From positions 1-5,396 of the forward strand of contig CABVBV010000141.1 of the NCBI GenBank assembly GCA_902496595.1: DNA of 5,396 bases, written 5' to 3'. The notes below the pieces were generated by a model. It searched no databases, was not told where the DNA came from, and saw nothing but the letters and a program-made list of their open reading frames with translations. This document shows positions 1-5,300 of the stretch, piece after piece. The position numbers and the translations under genes are program-made. Each line of letters starts with the position of its first letter. Positions within the stretch are counted from its first letter, which is position 1. Source of the DNA: an uncultured Eubacteriales bacterium (GTDB lineage Bacteria > Bacillota > Clostridia > Oscillospirales > Oscillospiraceae).

Positions 1-65
1 GCTCCGACGCCCAAAATGAAGAGCGCGGAGAACAAAACTATCCAAAACTTCGTCTTACGCCACAT
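1..65 (-). CDS. Partial CDS: N-terminus of a membrane or secreted protein
   Basis: Reading leftwards from an ATG at 65-63, the frame stays open to the window edge (21 full codons). It encodes MWRKTKFW followed by a hydrophobic run, IVLFSALFILGVG. A short basic n-region followed by a hydrophobic core is what a signal peptide or N-terminal membrane anchor looks like. The function cannot be read from this fragment. An in-frame TAA lies four codons upstream with no ATG, GTG or TTG between, so 65 is the earliest possible start. No ribosome binding site sits at a normal distance: the GAGAGG at 88-83 is 17 bases away. The promoter at 100-72 would start RNA at about base 65, on the ATG itself. The gene is divergent from the FHA-SEDS gene. 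The call rests on the N-terminal pattern and the promoter, not on homology. Confidence 0.5.
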   Translation of the reverse strand, partial: MWRKTKFWIVLFSALFILGVG

Positions 66-71
66 ACCACC

Positions 72-100
72 ATTTTAGTGTACCTCTCACCCGTTGTCAA
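72..100 (-). promoter_or_regulatory. Sigma-A-type promoter for the leftward gene
   Basis: On the minus strand there is a perfect -35 TTGACA (100-95), a 17-base spacer, and a -10 TAAAAT (77-72) with one mismatch to TATAAT. The predicted RNA start is about base 65, which coincides with the ATG of the leftward gene. The -35 overlaps the rightward promoter's -35 by five bases. Confidence 0.6.
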
Positions 101-122
101 CAGGGCGCTGAAATGGTATAAT
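94..122 (+). promoter_or_regulatory. Sigma-A-type promoter for the FHA-SEDS/PBP operon
   Basis: The -35 is TTGTCA (94-99, one mismatch), the spacer is 17 bases, and the -10 is a perfect TATAAT (117-122) preceded by TGG, an extended -10. The expected RNA start is about 128-130, giving a leader of roughly 28 bases. Such a good match suggests steady, strong housekeeping expression. No operator-like palindrome is apparent, but any factor bound over 94-100 would touch both divergent promoters. Confidence 0.75.
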
Positions 123-141
123 ACCCGTTACGCAAAGAAAC

Positions 142-153
142 AGAAGGGGGTGG
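142..153 (+). promoter_or_regulatory. Ribosome binding site that fixes a TTG start
   Basis: AGAAGGGGGTGG closely follows the anti-16S complement (AGAAAGGAGGTG) and ends 4 bases before the TTG at 158, with the G-run core 7 bases away. The next candidate start, ATG at 191, has no such site, so the TTG is preferred. Confidence 0.75.
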
Positions 154-157
154 CGAT

Positions 158-1915
158 TTGCCCGATATCCCTGACCTCACCTCATATATAATGACAGGCA
201 CGAAGTATCTGCTGCCCATCCTGGCGCTGTGGATACTCCTGCGCTGCATACGCTCCATGCTCCGCGAGAAATACGAGCCCGAGACCTGGGCCTGGCTGCT
301 CGACGAGGACGGGGCCGCCGTACCCGTCCGCCACTGGGAGTGCATAATAGGCCGCGCCGCATCTTCGGATGTCGTGATAGATATGCCCGGCGTCTCCAAG
401 CTCCACGCCTCTCTCCAGAGGGACGGGGACGGGGACTGGACGCTCTCCGACCTGCGCTCCAGAGAGGGCACATATATAAACGGAGATGAGATCGACATAC
501 TCGAGCCGGTGGAGGACGGCGACACCCTCGAGTTCGGCGACGCCGTCATGACCTTCCGCGAGATAGATGCGGACGAGCGGGCCGCGCTCGAGCGGCGCAG
601 AACTGCCCCGGGCAAGTTCGTCGGGCCCGGCATCACCCTGCTCATACTCTCCATTTTCCAGGCCTTTCTCACGCTTGAATTTACAGTGACCGCCAAGGAG
701 GAGTATCTCTTTCCCATCTGCCTCGGCTTCTTCGCGCTCATGGTCACGGAGTGGTTCTGTTACCTCGTTACGCGAAGCGTGCGGCGCACGGGCTTCGAGC
801 CGGAGACGCTGGCCTTCTTCCTCACGACCCTGGGGACGGCGGTCTGCGCCTCGGGCACGCCTGAGGATATGTTCAAGCAGACCGTCTTCATCATTCTGGG
901 CGTCGCGCTCTACTTCTTCCTCGGCGCTTGGCTCAGGAGCCTCGAGCGCGTCAAGGCCTCGCGCTTTCTCGCCGCCGCGGCGGCGCTCGGCCTGCTCGCC
1001 GTGAACGTGGTCTTCAGCGAGGCCGTCTTCGGCGCGAAGAACTGGCTCCAGATAGGCGGCGTCAGCTTCCAGCCCTCCGAGCTCGTCAAGGTGCTCTACA
1101 TCTACACCGGCGCCGCGACGCTCGACAGGCTCTTTGCCCGGCGCAACCTCTTCGTATTCATCGTCTTTTCGGCCGTCTGCGTCATAGCCCTCGCGCTCAT
1201 AGGCGATTTCGGCACGGCGGTCATCTTCTTCGCCACCTTCCTCGTAATCTCCTTCATGCGCTCGGGCAGCTTCGCCACCATCTTCCTCGCCGTATCAGGC
1301 GCGGCAATGGCGGGCTTCCTCGTCATATCCGTGAAGCCATATATAGCGGACAGGTTCTCCGCCTGGGGCCACGTCTGGGAGGACGTCTGGGACAAGGGCT
1401 ACCAACAGACCCACGCCATGAGCGCCGCCGCCTCCGGCGGACTCTTCGGCAAGGGCGCGGGAGAGGGCTGGCTCAAGGACATCTTCGCCGCAGAGACCGA
1501 CATGGTCTTCGGCGTCGTCTGCGAGGAGCTGGGCCTCATAATCGCCGTGCTCGCCATGTTCGCCGTCATTGCGCTCGCGCTCTTTGCCGTGCGCAACGCA
1601 GCGCAGGGGCGCAGCACCTTCTACGTCATAGCCGGCTGCGCCGCCGTCAGCCTCTTGATGGTGCAGATGGGCCTGAACGTCTTCGGCTCGCTGGACATCC
1701 TGCCCTTCACGGGCGTCACCTTCCCCTTCGTCTCGAAGGGCGGCACATCGCTGGTATCTTGCTGGATGCTCCTGGCCTTCGTCAAGGCCACGGACACGCG
1801 GCGCGACGCCAGCTTCGTAGTCAGCCGGGACAAGGCGCCCAAGCGGAGATATGAGGACGAGGAAGACTATGAGGACTACGACGGCGAAGAAGAGAGCGAG
1901 GGGGCCGGGGCATGA
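158..1915 (+). CDS. FHA domain-SEDS fusion (FtsW/RodA/SpoVE-family peptidoglycan glycan polymerase)
   Basis: A 585-residue membrane protein predicted to polymerise lipid II into glycan strands with the class B PBP encoded next. Order: a membrane segment (about 14-30) followed by basic residues; a cytoplasmic FHA domain (about 42-136) with G65-R66, S80 and H83, and N108-G109; then a SEDS domain (about 153-545) with around ten membrane segments. SEDS motifs visible are NWLQIGG (295-301) with QPSE (305-308), GDFGTAVIF (349-357), TD (447-448) with EELG (456-459), and N507 followed by LPFTGVTFPFVSKGG (515-529). D448 aligns with the proposed catalytic Asp of RodA/FtsW. FHA domains bind phosphothreonine, so control by a Ser/Thr kinase is likely (inference). 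The C-terminus is a basic patch followed by a strongly acidic tail (566-581). Oddities: TTG start, Glu replacing Asn in the FHA NGT loop, SKGG instead of SYGG. The fold is certain; whether it serves division, elongation or sporulation cannot be told from sequence. Confidence 0.93.
   Translation: MPDIPDLTSYIMTGTKYLLPILALWILLRCIRSMLREKYEPETWAWLLDEDGAAVPVRHWECIIGRAASSDVVIDMPGVSKLHASLQRDGDGDWTLSDLRSREGTYINGDEIDILEPVEDGDTLEFGDAVMTFREIDADERAALERRRTAPGKFVGPGITLLILSIFQAFLTLEFTVTAKEEYLFPICLGFFALMVTEWFCYLVTRSVRRTGFEPETLAFFLTTLGTAVCASGTPEDMFKQTVFIILGVALYFFLGAWLRSLERVKASRFLAAAAALGLLAVNVVFSEAVFGAKNWLQIGGVSFQPSELVKVLYIYTGAATLDRLFARRNLFVFIVFSAVCVIALALIGDFGTAVIFFATFLVISFMRSGSFATIFLAVSGAAMAGFLVISVKPYIADRFSAWGHVWEDVWDKGYQQTHAMSAAASGGLFGKGAGEGWLKDIFAAETDMVFGVVCEELGLIIAVLAMFAVIALALFAVRNAAQGRSTFYVIAGCAAVSLLMVQMGLNVFGSLDILPFTGVTFPFVSKGGTSLVSCWMLLAFVKATDTRRDASFVVSRDKAPKRRYEDEEDYEDYDGEEESEGAGA
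1898..1903 (+). promoter_or_regulatory. Ribosome binding site of the PBP gene, inside the upstream coding region
   Basis: GAGGGG lies 8 bases before the ATG at 1912 and is also read as codons 581-582 of the FHA-SEDS gene. With the ATGA overlap (1912-1915), it suggests translational coupling of polymerase and transpeptidase. Confidence 0.55.
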
Positions 1916-3192
1916 AAAAAGTCAAACGCCGCGCCACAGCGGCCCTGCTCATAGCCGCGCTCATCGTCGTCGGCCTGTCAGTATACCTCGTCCGGCTCGC
2001 CGACAACGGCGGGGCCTGGGCCTCCTACTTCAGCGGAGGCACCCCCGGCGGCACCATACTCGACCGCAACGGCGTCGTGCTCTACACCTCGGACGAGAAC
2101 GGGCACAGCTTCGCCGCCGACTGGGCCACCAGAGTCAGCTGCTATCACCTCATCGGCGACACCAACGGCAACGTCTGGACCGGCGCGCTCAGGCAGTTCC
2201 GCGACAGGCTCTCCGGCTACAGCTTCATTGAGGGCACTACCAGCGGCGAGACCATCTCGCTCACGGTAGACTCCTCTCTCAATGCCGTGGCATACTCCGC
2301 GATGGCCGGGCGGAACGGGGCCTGCATGCTCATCGACTACACGACGAGCGAGATTCTCTGCATGGTCTCCACCCCCAGCGACGACCCGGAGAACCCAAGC
2401 ACAGAGCCCGCCGACGGCACATATTTAAATAAGTGTCTGAGCGCCTCCTTCACCCCCGGCTCGGTCTTCAAGCTCGTGACCCTCGCGGCCGCCATCGAGA
2501 ACATCCCCGACCTCTTCGAGCGCAGCTTCTGGTGCGAGGGCAGCGCCATCGTCGGCGGCTCCACCCTCACCTGCACCGGGGCCCACGGCACGCAGAACAT
2601 CGAGCAGGCGCTCGCAAACTCCTGCAACTGCGTCTTCGGCCAGCTAGCAGTGGAGCTTGGGCCGGATATCATGGCGGAATACGCCGAAAAGCTCGGCATC
2701 ACGGCAGAGCTCGAGCTGGACGGCATGGACGTGCTCTCCGGCAGCTACGTCAAAGGCGAGGCCGGCTCCATCGGCCTAGCCTGGTCTGGAGCCGGGCAGT
2801 ACGAAGATCTGGTCTGCCCCTACGCGCTCGTGAGATACGTCGCGGCCATCGCCAACGGCGGCTCCATCTACGAGCCCACGCTGCTCGGGCACGGCTCGCT
2901 CGACAGCAAGACGCAGGTGCTCTCGGCCGATACCGCGCAGAAGATATCCGAGATGATGAACTACAACGTCCAGAACGCCTACGGCAGCTGGGTCTTCGGC
3001 GGCCTCAACGTCTCCGCCAAGACCGGCACCGCCGAGGTGGGCGACGGCACGAGCCACGCCTGGATAACAGGCTTTTTAAACGACCCGGAGCACCCCTATT
3101 CCTTCGTGGTCGTGCTCGAGCACGCCGGCGGCGGGCTCGCCAACGCGGGCCCGGTGGCGAATGCCGTGCTCCAGGCGGCAATAAGCAGATAA
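1912..3192 (+). CDS. Class B penicillin-binding protein (PbpA-like D,D-transpeptidase)
   Basis: A 426-residue transpeptidase that should cross-link peptidoglycan stems outside the membrane. It has a basic N-terminus (KKVKRR), one membrane anchor (about 9-29), a short pedestal with the class B motif GGTILDRNG (46-54), and a penicillin-binding domain (about 135-426). All three active-site motifs are present: SVFK (184-187, S184 the acyl-enzyme nucleophile), SCN (237-239) and KTGT (370-373). IANGGSIYEP (313-322) is also typical of the family. Its length is below most class B PBPs because the pedestal is small; from memory, actinobacterial PbpA is near 490. Nine cysteines lie outside the membrane; C208 and C221 could form a disulfide. 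The ATG overlaps the stop codon of the SEDS gene (ATGA), fitting the known pairing of each SEDS polymerase with a dedicated class B PBP. The nearest named relatives are PbpA/PBP2-type proteins; exact orthology is not established. Confidence 0.94.
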   Translation: MKKVKRRATAALLIAALIVVGLSVYLVRLADNGGAWASYFSGGTPGGTILDRNGVVLYTSDENGHSFAADWATRVSCYHLIGDTNGNVWTGALRQFRDRLSGYSFIEGTTSGETISLTVDSSLNAVAYSAMAGRNGACMLIDYTTSEILCMVSTPSDDPENPSTEPADGTYLNKCLSASFTPGSVFKLVTLAAAIENIPDLFERSFWCEGSAIVGGSTLTCTGAHGTQNIEQALANSCNCVFGQLAVELGPDIMAEYAEKLGITAELELDGMDVLSGSYVKGEAGSIGLAWSGAGQYEDLVCPYALVRYVAAIANGGSIYEPTLLGHGSLDSKTQVLSADTAQKISEMMNYNVQNAYGSWVFGGLNVSAKTGTAEVGDGTSHAWITGFLNDPEHPYSFVVVLEHAGGGLANAGPVANAVLQAAISR

Positions 3193-3209
3193 TTGTTTTT
3201 CCTTTCATG

Positions 3210-3255
3210 AAAAAAGGCATCTCCCCGGCCGGTCAGGGCCTGGGAGATGCCTTTA
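3210..3255. terminator. Bidirectional intrinsic terminator between convergent genes
   Basis: GGCATCTCCC (3216-3225) pairs perfectly with GGGAGATGCC (3242-3251), extended by A-T pairs on the outside and, past one mismatch, by GGCC (3227-3230) with GGCC (3237-3240). On the minus strand the stem is followed by six Ts (3215-3210), a strong signal for the glucosidase transcript. On the plus strand it is followed by TTTATTAA, weaker but usable for the PBP operon. It lies in the 88-base gap between two convergent stop codons. Confidence 0.88.
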
Positions 3256-3280
3256 TTAATACTGAAATTAGTTTCCCGCT

Positions 3281-4948
3281 TCATTCAAAGAGGTACACCC
3301 TCAGCTCGTAGGGTCTGGCCGTGAAGCGGTTGCCCACCACAACGTTCAGGTCGTGGTTCTTGAGCACCAGTCTGCCTTTTGCGAGGTCGAAGCCCTCCGG
3401 GCAGGTGAAGTAGGTCTCCTTGTCCGCGAAGGAGCAGATGACGAGCAGCTTCCTCTCCCCGGCCTCTCTGGAATAGACGTAGAAATTCGGGCTCTGCCTG
3501 AGATGCTCCGTGTAAGTCCCCTCCGTCACCAGCGGCTCGGACTTGCGGAAAGCTATGAGCTCCCGGTAGAAGTTCAGGAGAGAGTCGGGATCTTTCTCCT
3601 CTGTTTCGACGTTCACATCCCTGTAATTCTCGTTAATATAGAACCATGGCTTCGTCTCGGAGAAGCCTGCCCAGGGGCCCGGCGTCCACTGCATGGGAGT
3701 TCTGGCGGAGTCCCGGCAGGAGTCCTGCGCGAGCTTGAGAACCAGGGACTTCGGCAGCACCTTGGAAGCGATGCGGCAGTTGTTCTTGAGCATGACGTCG
3801 ACATACATATCCAGCCTCGGCAGCCGCAGATTCGTCATGCCTATCTCCTGACCCTGGTATATGAAGGGCGTGCCCTGCTGAAGCATATAGCAGGCGGCAA
3901 GCATCTTGCCTGACTCGCTGCGGTACATCTCGCTGCCGTAGCGGCTGATCACCCTCGGGTGGTCGTGGTTTTCGAGGTAGAGCGTGTTCCAGGCCTTGCC
4001 CGCGAGCTTCTCCTGCCACTCTGAGAAGGCCCGCTTGAGCTTCTTGAGGCTGAACGGCCGCTGAATGAAATCCGTCATCACACAGTCGGCCTCCATGTGC
4101 GCGAAGTTGAACATGAGGTCGAGCTCTCCAGGCTCGAGATATGAGAGCGCCGTTTCCGGCTTCATCCTGGGCCCCTCGCCGAGCAGCATACAGTCATAAT
4201 CGTCTGCGACGGCTCGGTATTCCTTCAAATACTCGTGGACGTGCGGGCCGTTCACATACTTCGACATACCCGTGGCCGCAGGCAGCTTCGGATAGGCGTT
4301 CGGCAGGCCCGGAGTCTTGGAGATGAAGGTGATGACATCCTCACGGAAGCCGTCCACTCCCATGTCCAGCCAGAAGCGCATGACGGACTTGACCTCCTCG
4401 CGCACGGCGGGGTTGTCATGGTTCAGATCCGGCTGCTTTTTTGAGAAAATGTGCAGGTAGTATTCCCCTGAGCTCTCGTCGGGTTCCCAGGCCCCGCCTT
4501 CAAACAGGCTGTCCCAGTTGTTCGGCGGCTTCGCCACCCCTGAGCGGCTCTTCTGGCCCCGACGCCAGAAATAGTAGTTCCGATAGGGGCTGTGTATGTC
4601 CCGGCTCTTTTGAAACCACTCGTGCTCGTCGGAGGTGTGGTTCACGACGAGATCCATGAATACGCGCAGGCCCAGCCCGTGAGCCTTGTCAAGCACTTCT
4701 TTGAATATCTCCAGGTTTCCGTATTCCGGATTGATGTTCTTGTAGTCCGCAACGTCGTAGCCGAAGTCGGCGTTCGGCGAAGGATAGAGCGGAGAGAACC
4801 AGATGGCGTCGGCGCCGAGGCTCTTAATATACTCCAGCTTTGTCAAGACGCCCCAGAGGTCGCCGATCCCGTCCCCGTTCCCGTCGCAGAAGCTCCTCGG
4901 CCAGATCTGGTAGACGACCATGGACTTATACCAATCGTTCCTGCTCAT
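3281..4948 (-). CDS. GH13 alpha-glucosidase, oligo-1,6-glucosidase type
   Basis: A 555-residue cytoplasmic enzyme (no signal peptide) predicted to release glucose from the non-reducing ends of short alpha-glucans such as isomaltose. Visible motifs in order: YQIWPRSF (13-20); calcium loop DGNGDGIGD (22-30); region I DLVVNH (99-104); QPDLN (172-176); region II GFREDVI (200-206) with nucleophile D204; region III GEG with acid/base E258; region IV ENHDHPR (326-332) with D329; then RTPMQW (416-421) and a C-terminal beta domain. Length and motif spacing match Bacillus oligo-1,6-glucosidase (MalL). Val205 beside the nucleophile is the residue associated with alpha-1,6 rather than alpha-1,4 preference in yeast isomaltase and maltase. 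The start at 4948 is set by GGAGG 8 bases upstream; a longer frame to 5053 would run through a terminator hairpin. No transporter or regulator is adjacent. Trehalose-6-phosphate hydrolase or dextran glucosidase are less likely alternatives. Confidence 0.93.
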   Translation of the reverse strand: MSRNDWYKSMVVYQIWPRSFCDGNGDGIGDLWGVLTKLEYIKSLGADAIWFSPLYPSPNADFGYDVADYKNINPEYGNLEIFKEVLDKAHGLGLRVFMDLVVNHTSDEHEWFQKSRDIHSPYRNYYFWRRGQKSRSGVAKPPNNWDSLFEGGAWEPDESSGEYYLHIFSKKQPDLNHDNPAVREEVKSVMRFWLDMGVDGFREDVITFISKTPGLPNAYPKLPAATGMSKYVNGPHVHEYLKEYRAVADDYDCMLLGEGPRMKPETALSYLEPGELDLMFNFAHMEADCVMTDFIQRPFSLKKLKRAFSEWQEKLAGKAWNTLYLENHDHPRVISRYGSEMYRSESGKMLAACYMLQQGTPFIYQGQEIGMTNLRLPRLDMYVDVMLKNNCRIASKVLPKSLVLKLAQDSCRDSARTPMQWTPGPWAGFSETKPWFYINENYRDVNVETEEKDPDSLLNFYRELIAFRKSEPLVTEGTYTEHLRQSPNFYVYSREAGERKLLVICSFADKETYFTCPEGFDLAKGRLVLKNHDLNVVVGNRFTARPYELRVYLFE

Positions 4949-4956
4949 AGCATCAG

Positions 4957-4961
4957 CCTCC
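4957..4961 (-). promoter_or_regulatory. Ribosome binding site that fixes the glucosidase start
   Basis: GGAGG (4961-4957) lies 8 bases before the ATG at 4948. The resulting N-terminus, MSRNDWYKSMVVYQIWPRSF, matches the usual beginning of this family. The extra 35 upstream residues have no family resemblance. Confidence 0.85.
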
Positions 4962-4967
4962 GGTTCG

Positions 4968-4996
4968 AGTATACCAAAAGTTATCCGTCTTGAACA
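4968..4996 (-). promoter_or_regulatory. Candidate promoter of the glucosidase gene
   Basis: On the minus strand, TGG-TATACT (4976-4968) is an extended -10 with one mismatch. At a 17-base spacing the -35 position reads TGTTCA (4996-4991), a poor match. RNA would start near 4961, leaving a leader of about 13 bases that begins at the ribosome binding site. A weak -35 suggests activator dependence or reliance on the extended -10. A promoter is expected here because a terminator lies directly upstream. Confidence 0.45.
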
Positions 4997-5002
4997 GACC
5001 CC

Positions 5003-5045
5003 AAAAAAGGCTTTGCCCGTGGAAGCGCTGCTCCCACGGGCAAAA
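5003..5045 (-). terminator. Intrinsic terminator after the 71-residue protein gene
   Basis: TTTGCCCGTGG (5012-5022) pairs with CCACGGGCAAA (5034-5044), continued by two more pairs around the five-base loop 5026-5030. The single non-Watson-Crick position (5023/5033) is a G-U pair in leftward RNA but an A-C mismatch in rightward RNA. In the leftward direction the stem is followed by GCC and six Ts (5008-5003). Both facts fit termination of the leftward transcript, 20 bases after the stop codon at 5064. Confidence 0.83.
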
Positions 5046-5063
5046 GTCTGCATTATTCCCGAT

Positions 5064-5279
5064 TTACAGGGCCTCGAGGGCCTCCTTGTAGGCGGCCAGG
5101 TCGTCCTCAGTCACCATGTCCTCGATGTAGGGCAGGGCGTCGTTGAAGATGAAGCTGCGGCCGACCTCGAGCAGCGGGTGCTCAAGCACCGCGGGGATGT
5201 ACTGATTTATGAGCTCCATGATCTCCGGAGTGTCGAGCATTTCGCCGACGGTGGTGGTCTCAAAGGTATACTTCGCCAT
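5064..5279 (-). CDS. Small acidic protein of unknown function (71 aa)
   Basis: A complete small gene with a consensus AAGGAGG 8 bases before its ATG and a terminator right after its stop, so it is very likely expressed. I do not recognise the product. It has no membrane segment, signal peptide or cysteine, is rich in Glu and Asp, and looks mostly helical. Notable stretches are TTVGEMLDTPEIMELINQY (9-27), a proline-containing middle (PAVLEHPL, 29-36), and an acidic end, EDDLAAYKEALEAL (58-71). The T-V-G-E-x-L-x-x-P pattern faintly recalls short helical modules at the C-termini of some clostridial hydrolases; this is memory, not a search result. It lies 21 bases after the stop codon of the gene upstream, so the two are probably co-transcribed. 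It could be a stand-alone module working with that gene's product. Confidence 0.78.
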   Translation of the reverse strand: MAKYTFETTTVGEMLDTPEIMELINQYIPAVLEHPLLEVGRSFIFNDALPYIEDMVTEDDLAAYKEALEAL

Positions 5280-5287
5280 TTTTCGTT

Positions 5288-5294
5288 CCTCCTT
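5288..5294 (-). promoter_or_regulatory. Consensus ribosome binding site of the small gene
   Basis: AAGGAGG (5294-5288) is a full match to the anti-16S complement, 8 bases from the ATG at 5279. It implies strong translation of the small protein. Confidence 0.85.
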
Positions 5295-5300
5295 AAAATT

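Noticed and set aside
38..73. Short minus-strand ORF (ATG at 73, 11 codons) with GAGAGG 9 bases upstream, as a leader peptide
   Set aside because: The predicted RNA start is near 65, so its ATG would not be transcribed. Its spacing from GAGAGG is probably chance, because that stretch lies in the promoter spacer.
191..193. ATG at 191 as the start of the FHA-SEDS protein
   Set aside because: It has no ribosome binding site and would begin just before the first membrane segment; the TTG at 158 has a near-perfect site.
97..747. Minus-strand frame of 216 codons opposite the FHA region
   Set aside because: Serine- and arginine-rich antisense shadow of the FHA-SEDS gene with no promoter, ribosome binding site or family feature.
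928..1854. Long overlapping arginine-rich plus-strand frame inside the SEDS region
   Set aside because: A shadow of the GC-rich SEDS reading frame; its composition (Arg, His, Leu) is typical of a shifted frame and it has no recognisable domain.
2433..3311. Long arginine-rich plus-strand frame inside the PBP gene running past its stop
   Set aside because: Shadow frame of the PBP gene; it would read through the terminator and has no ribosome binding site or motif.
3353..3913. Plus-strand frame of 186 codons opposite the glucosidase
   Set aside because: Antisense shadow of a gene whose motifs are certain on the other strand; no ribosome binding site was seen.
4961..4996. Catabolite-repression (cre) or LacI-type operator at the glucosidase promoter
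   Set aside because: No adequate palindrome with a central CG or match to the cre consensus could be found by eye.
4949..5053. Upstream extension of the glucosidase by 35 residues from an ATG at 5053
   Set aside because: It lies across the terminator hairpin and T-run of the preceding gene and upstream of the likely promoter. It has no ribosome binding site, while the start at 4948 has GGAGG at 8 bases and the family N-terminus.
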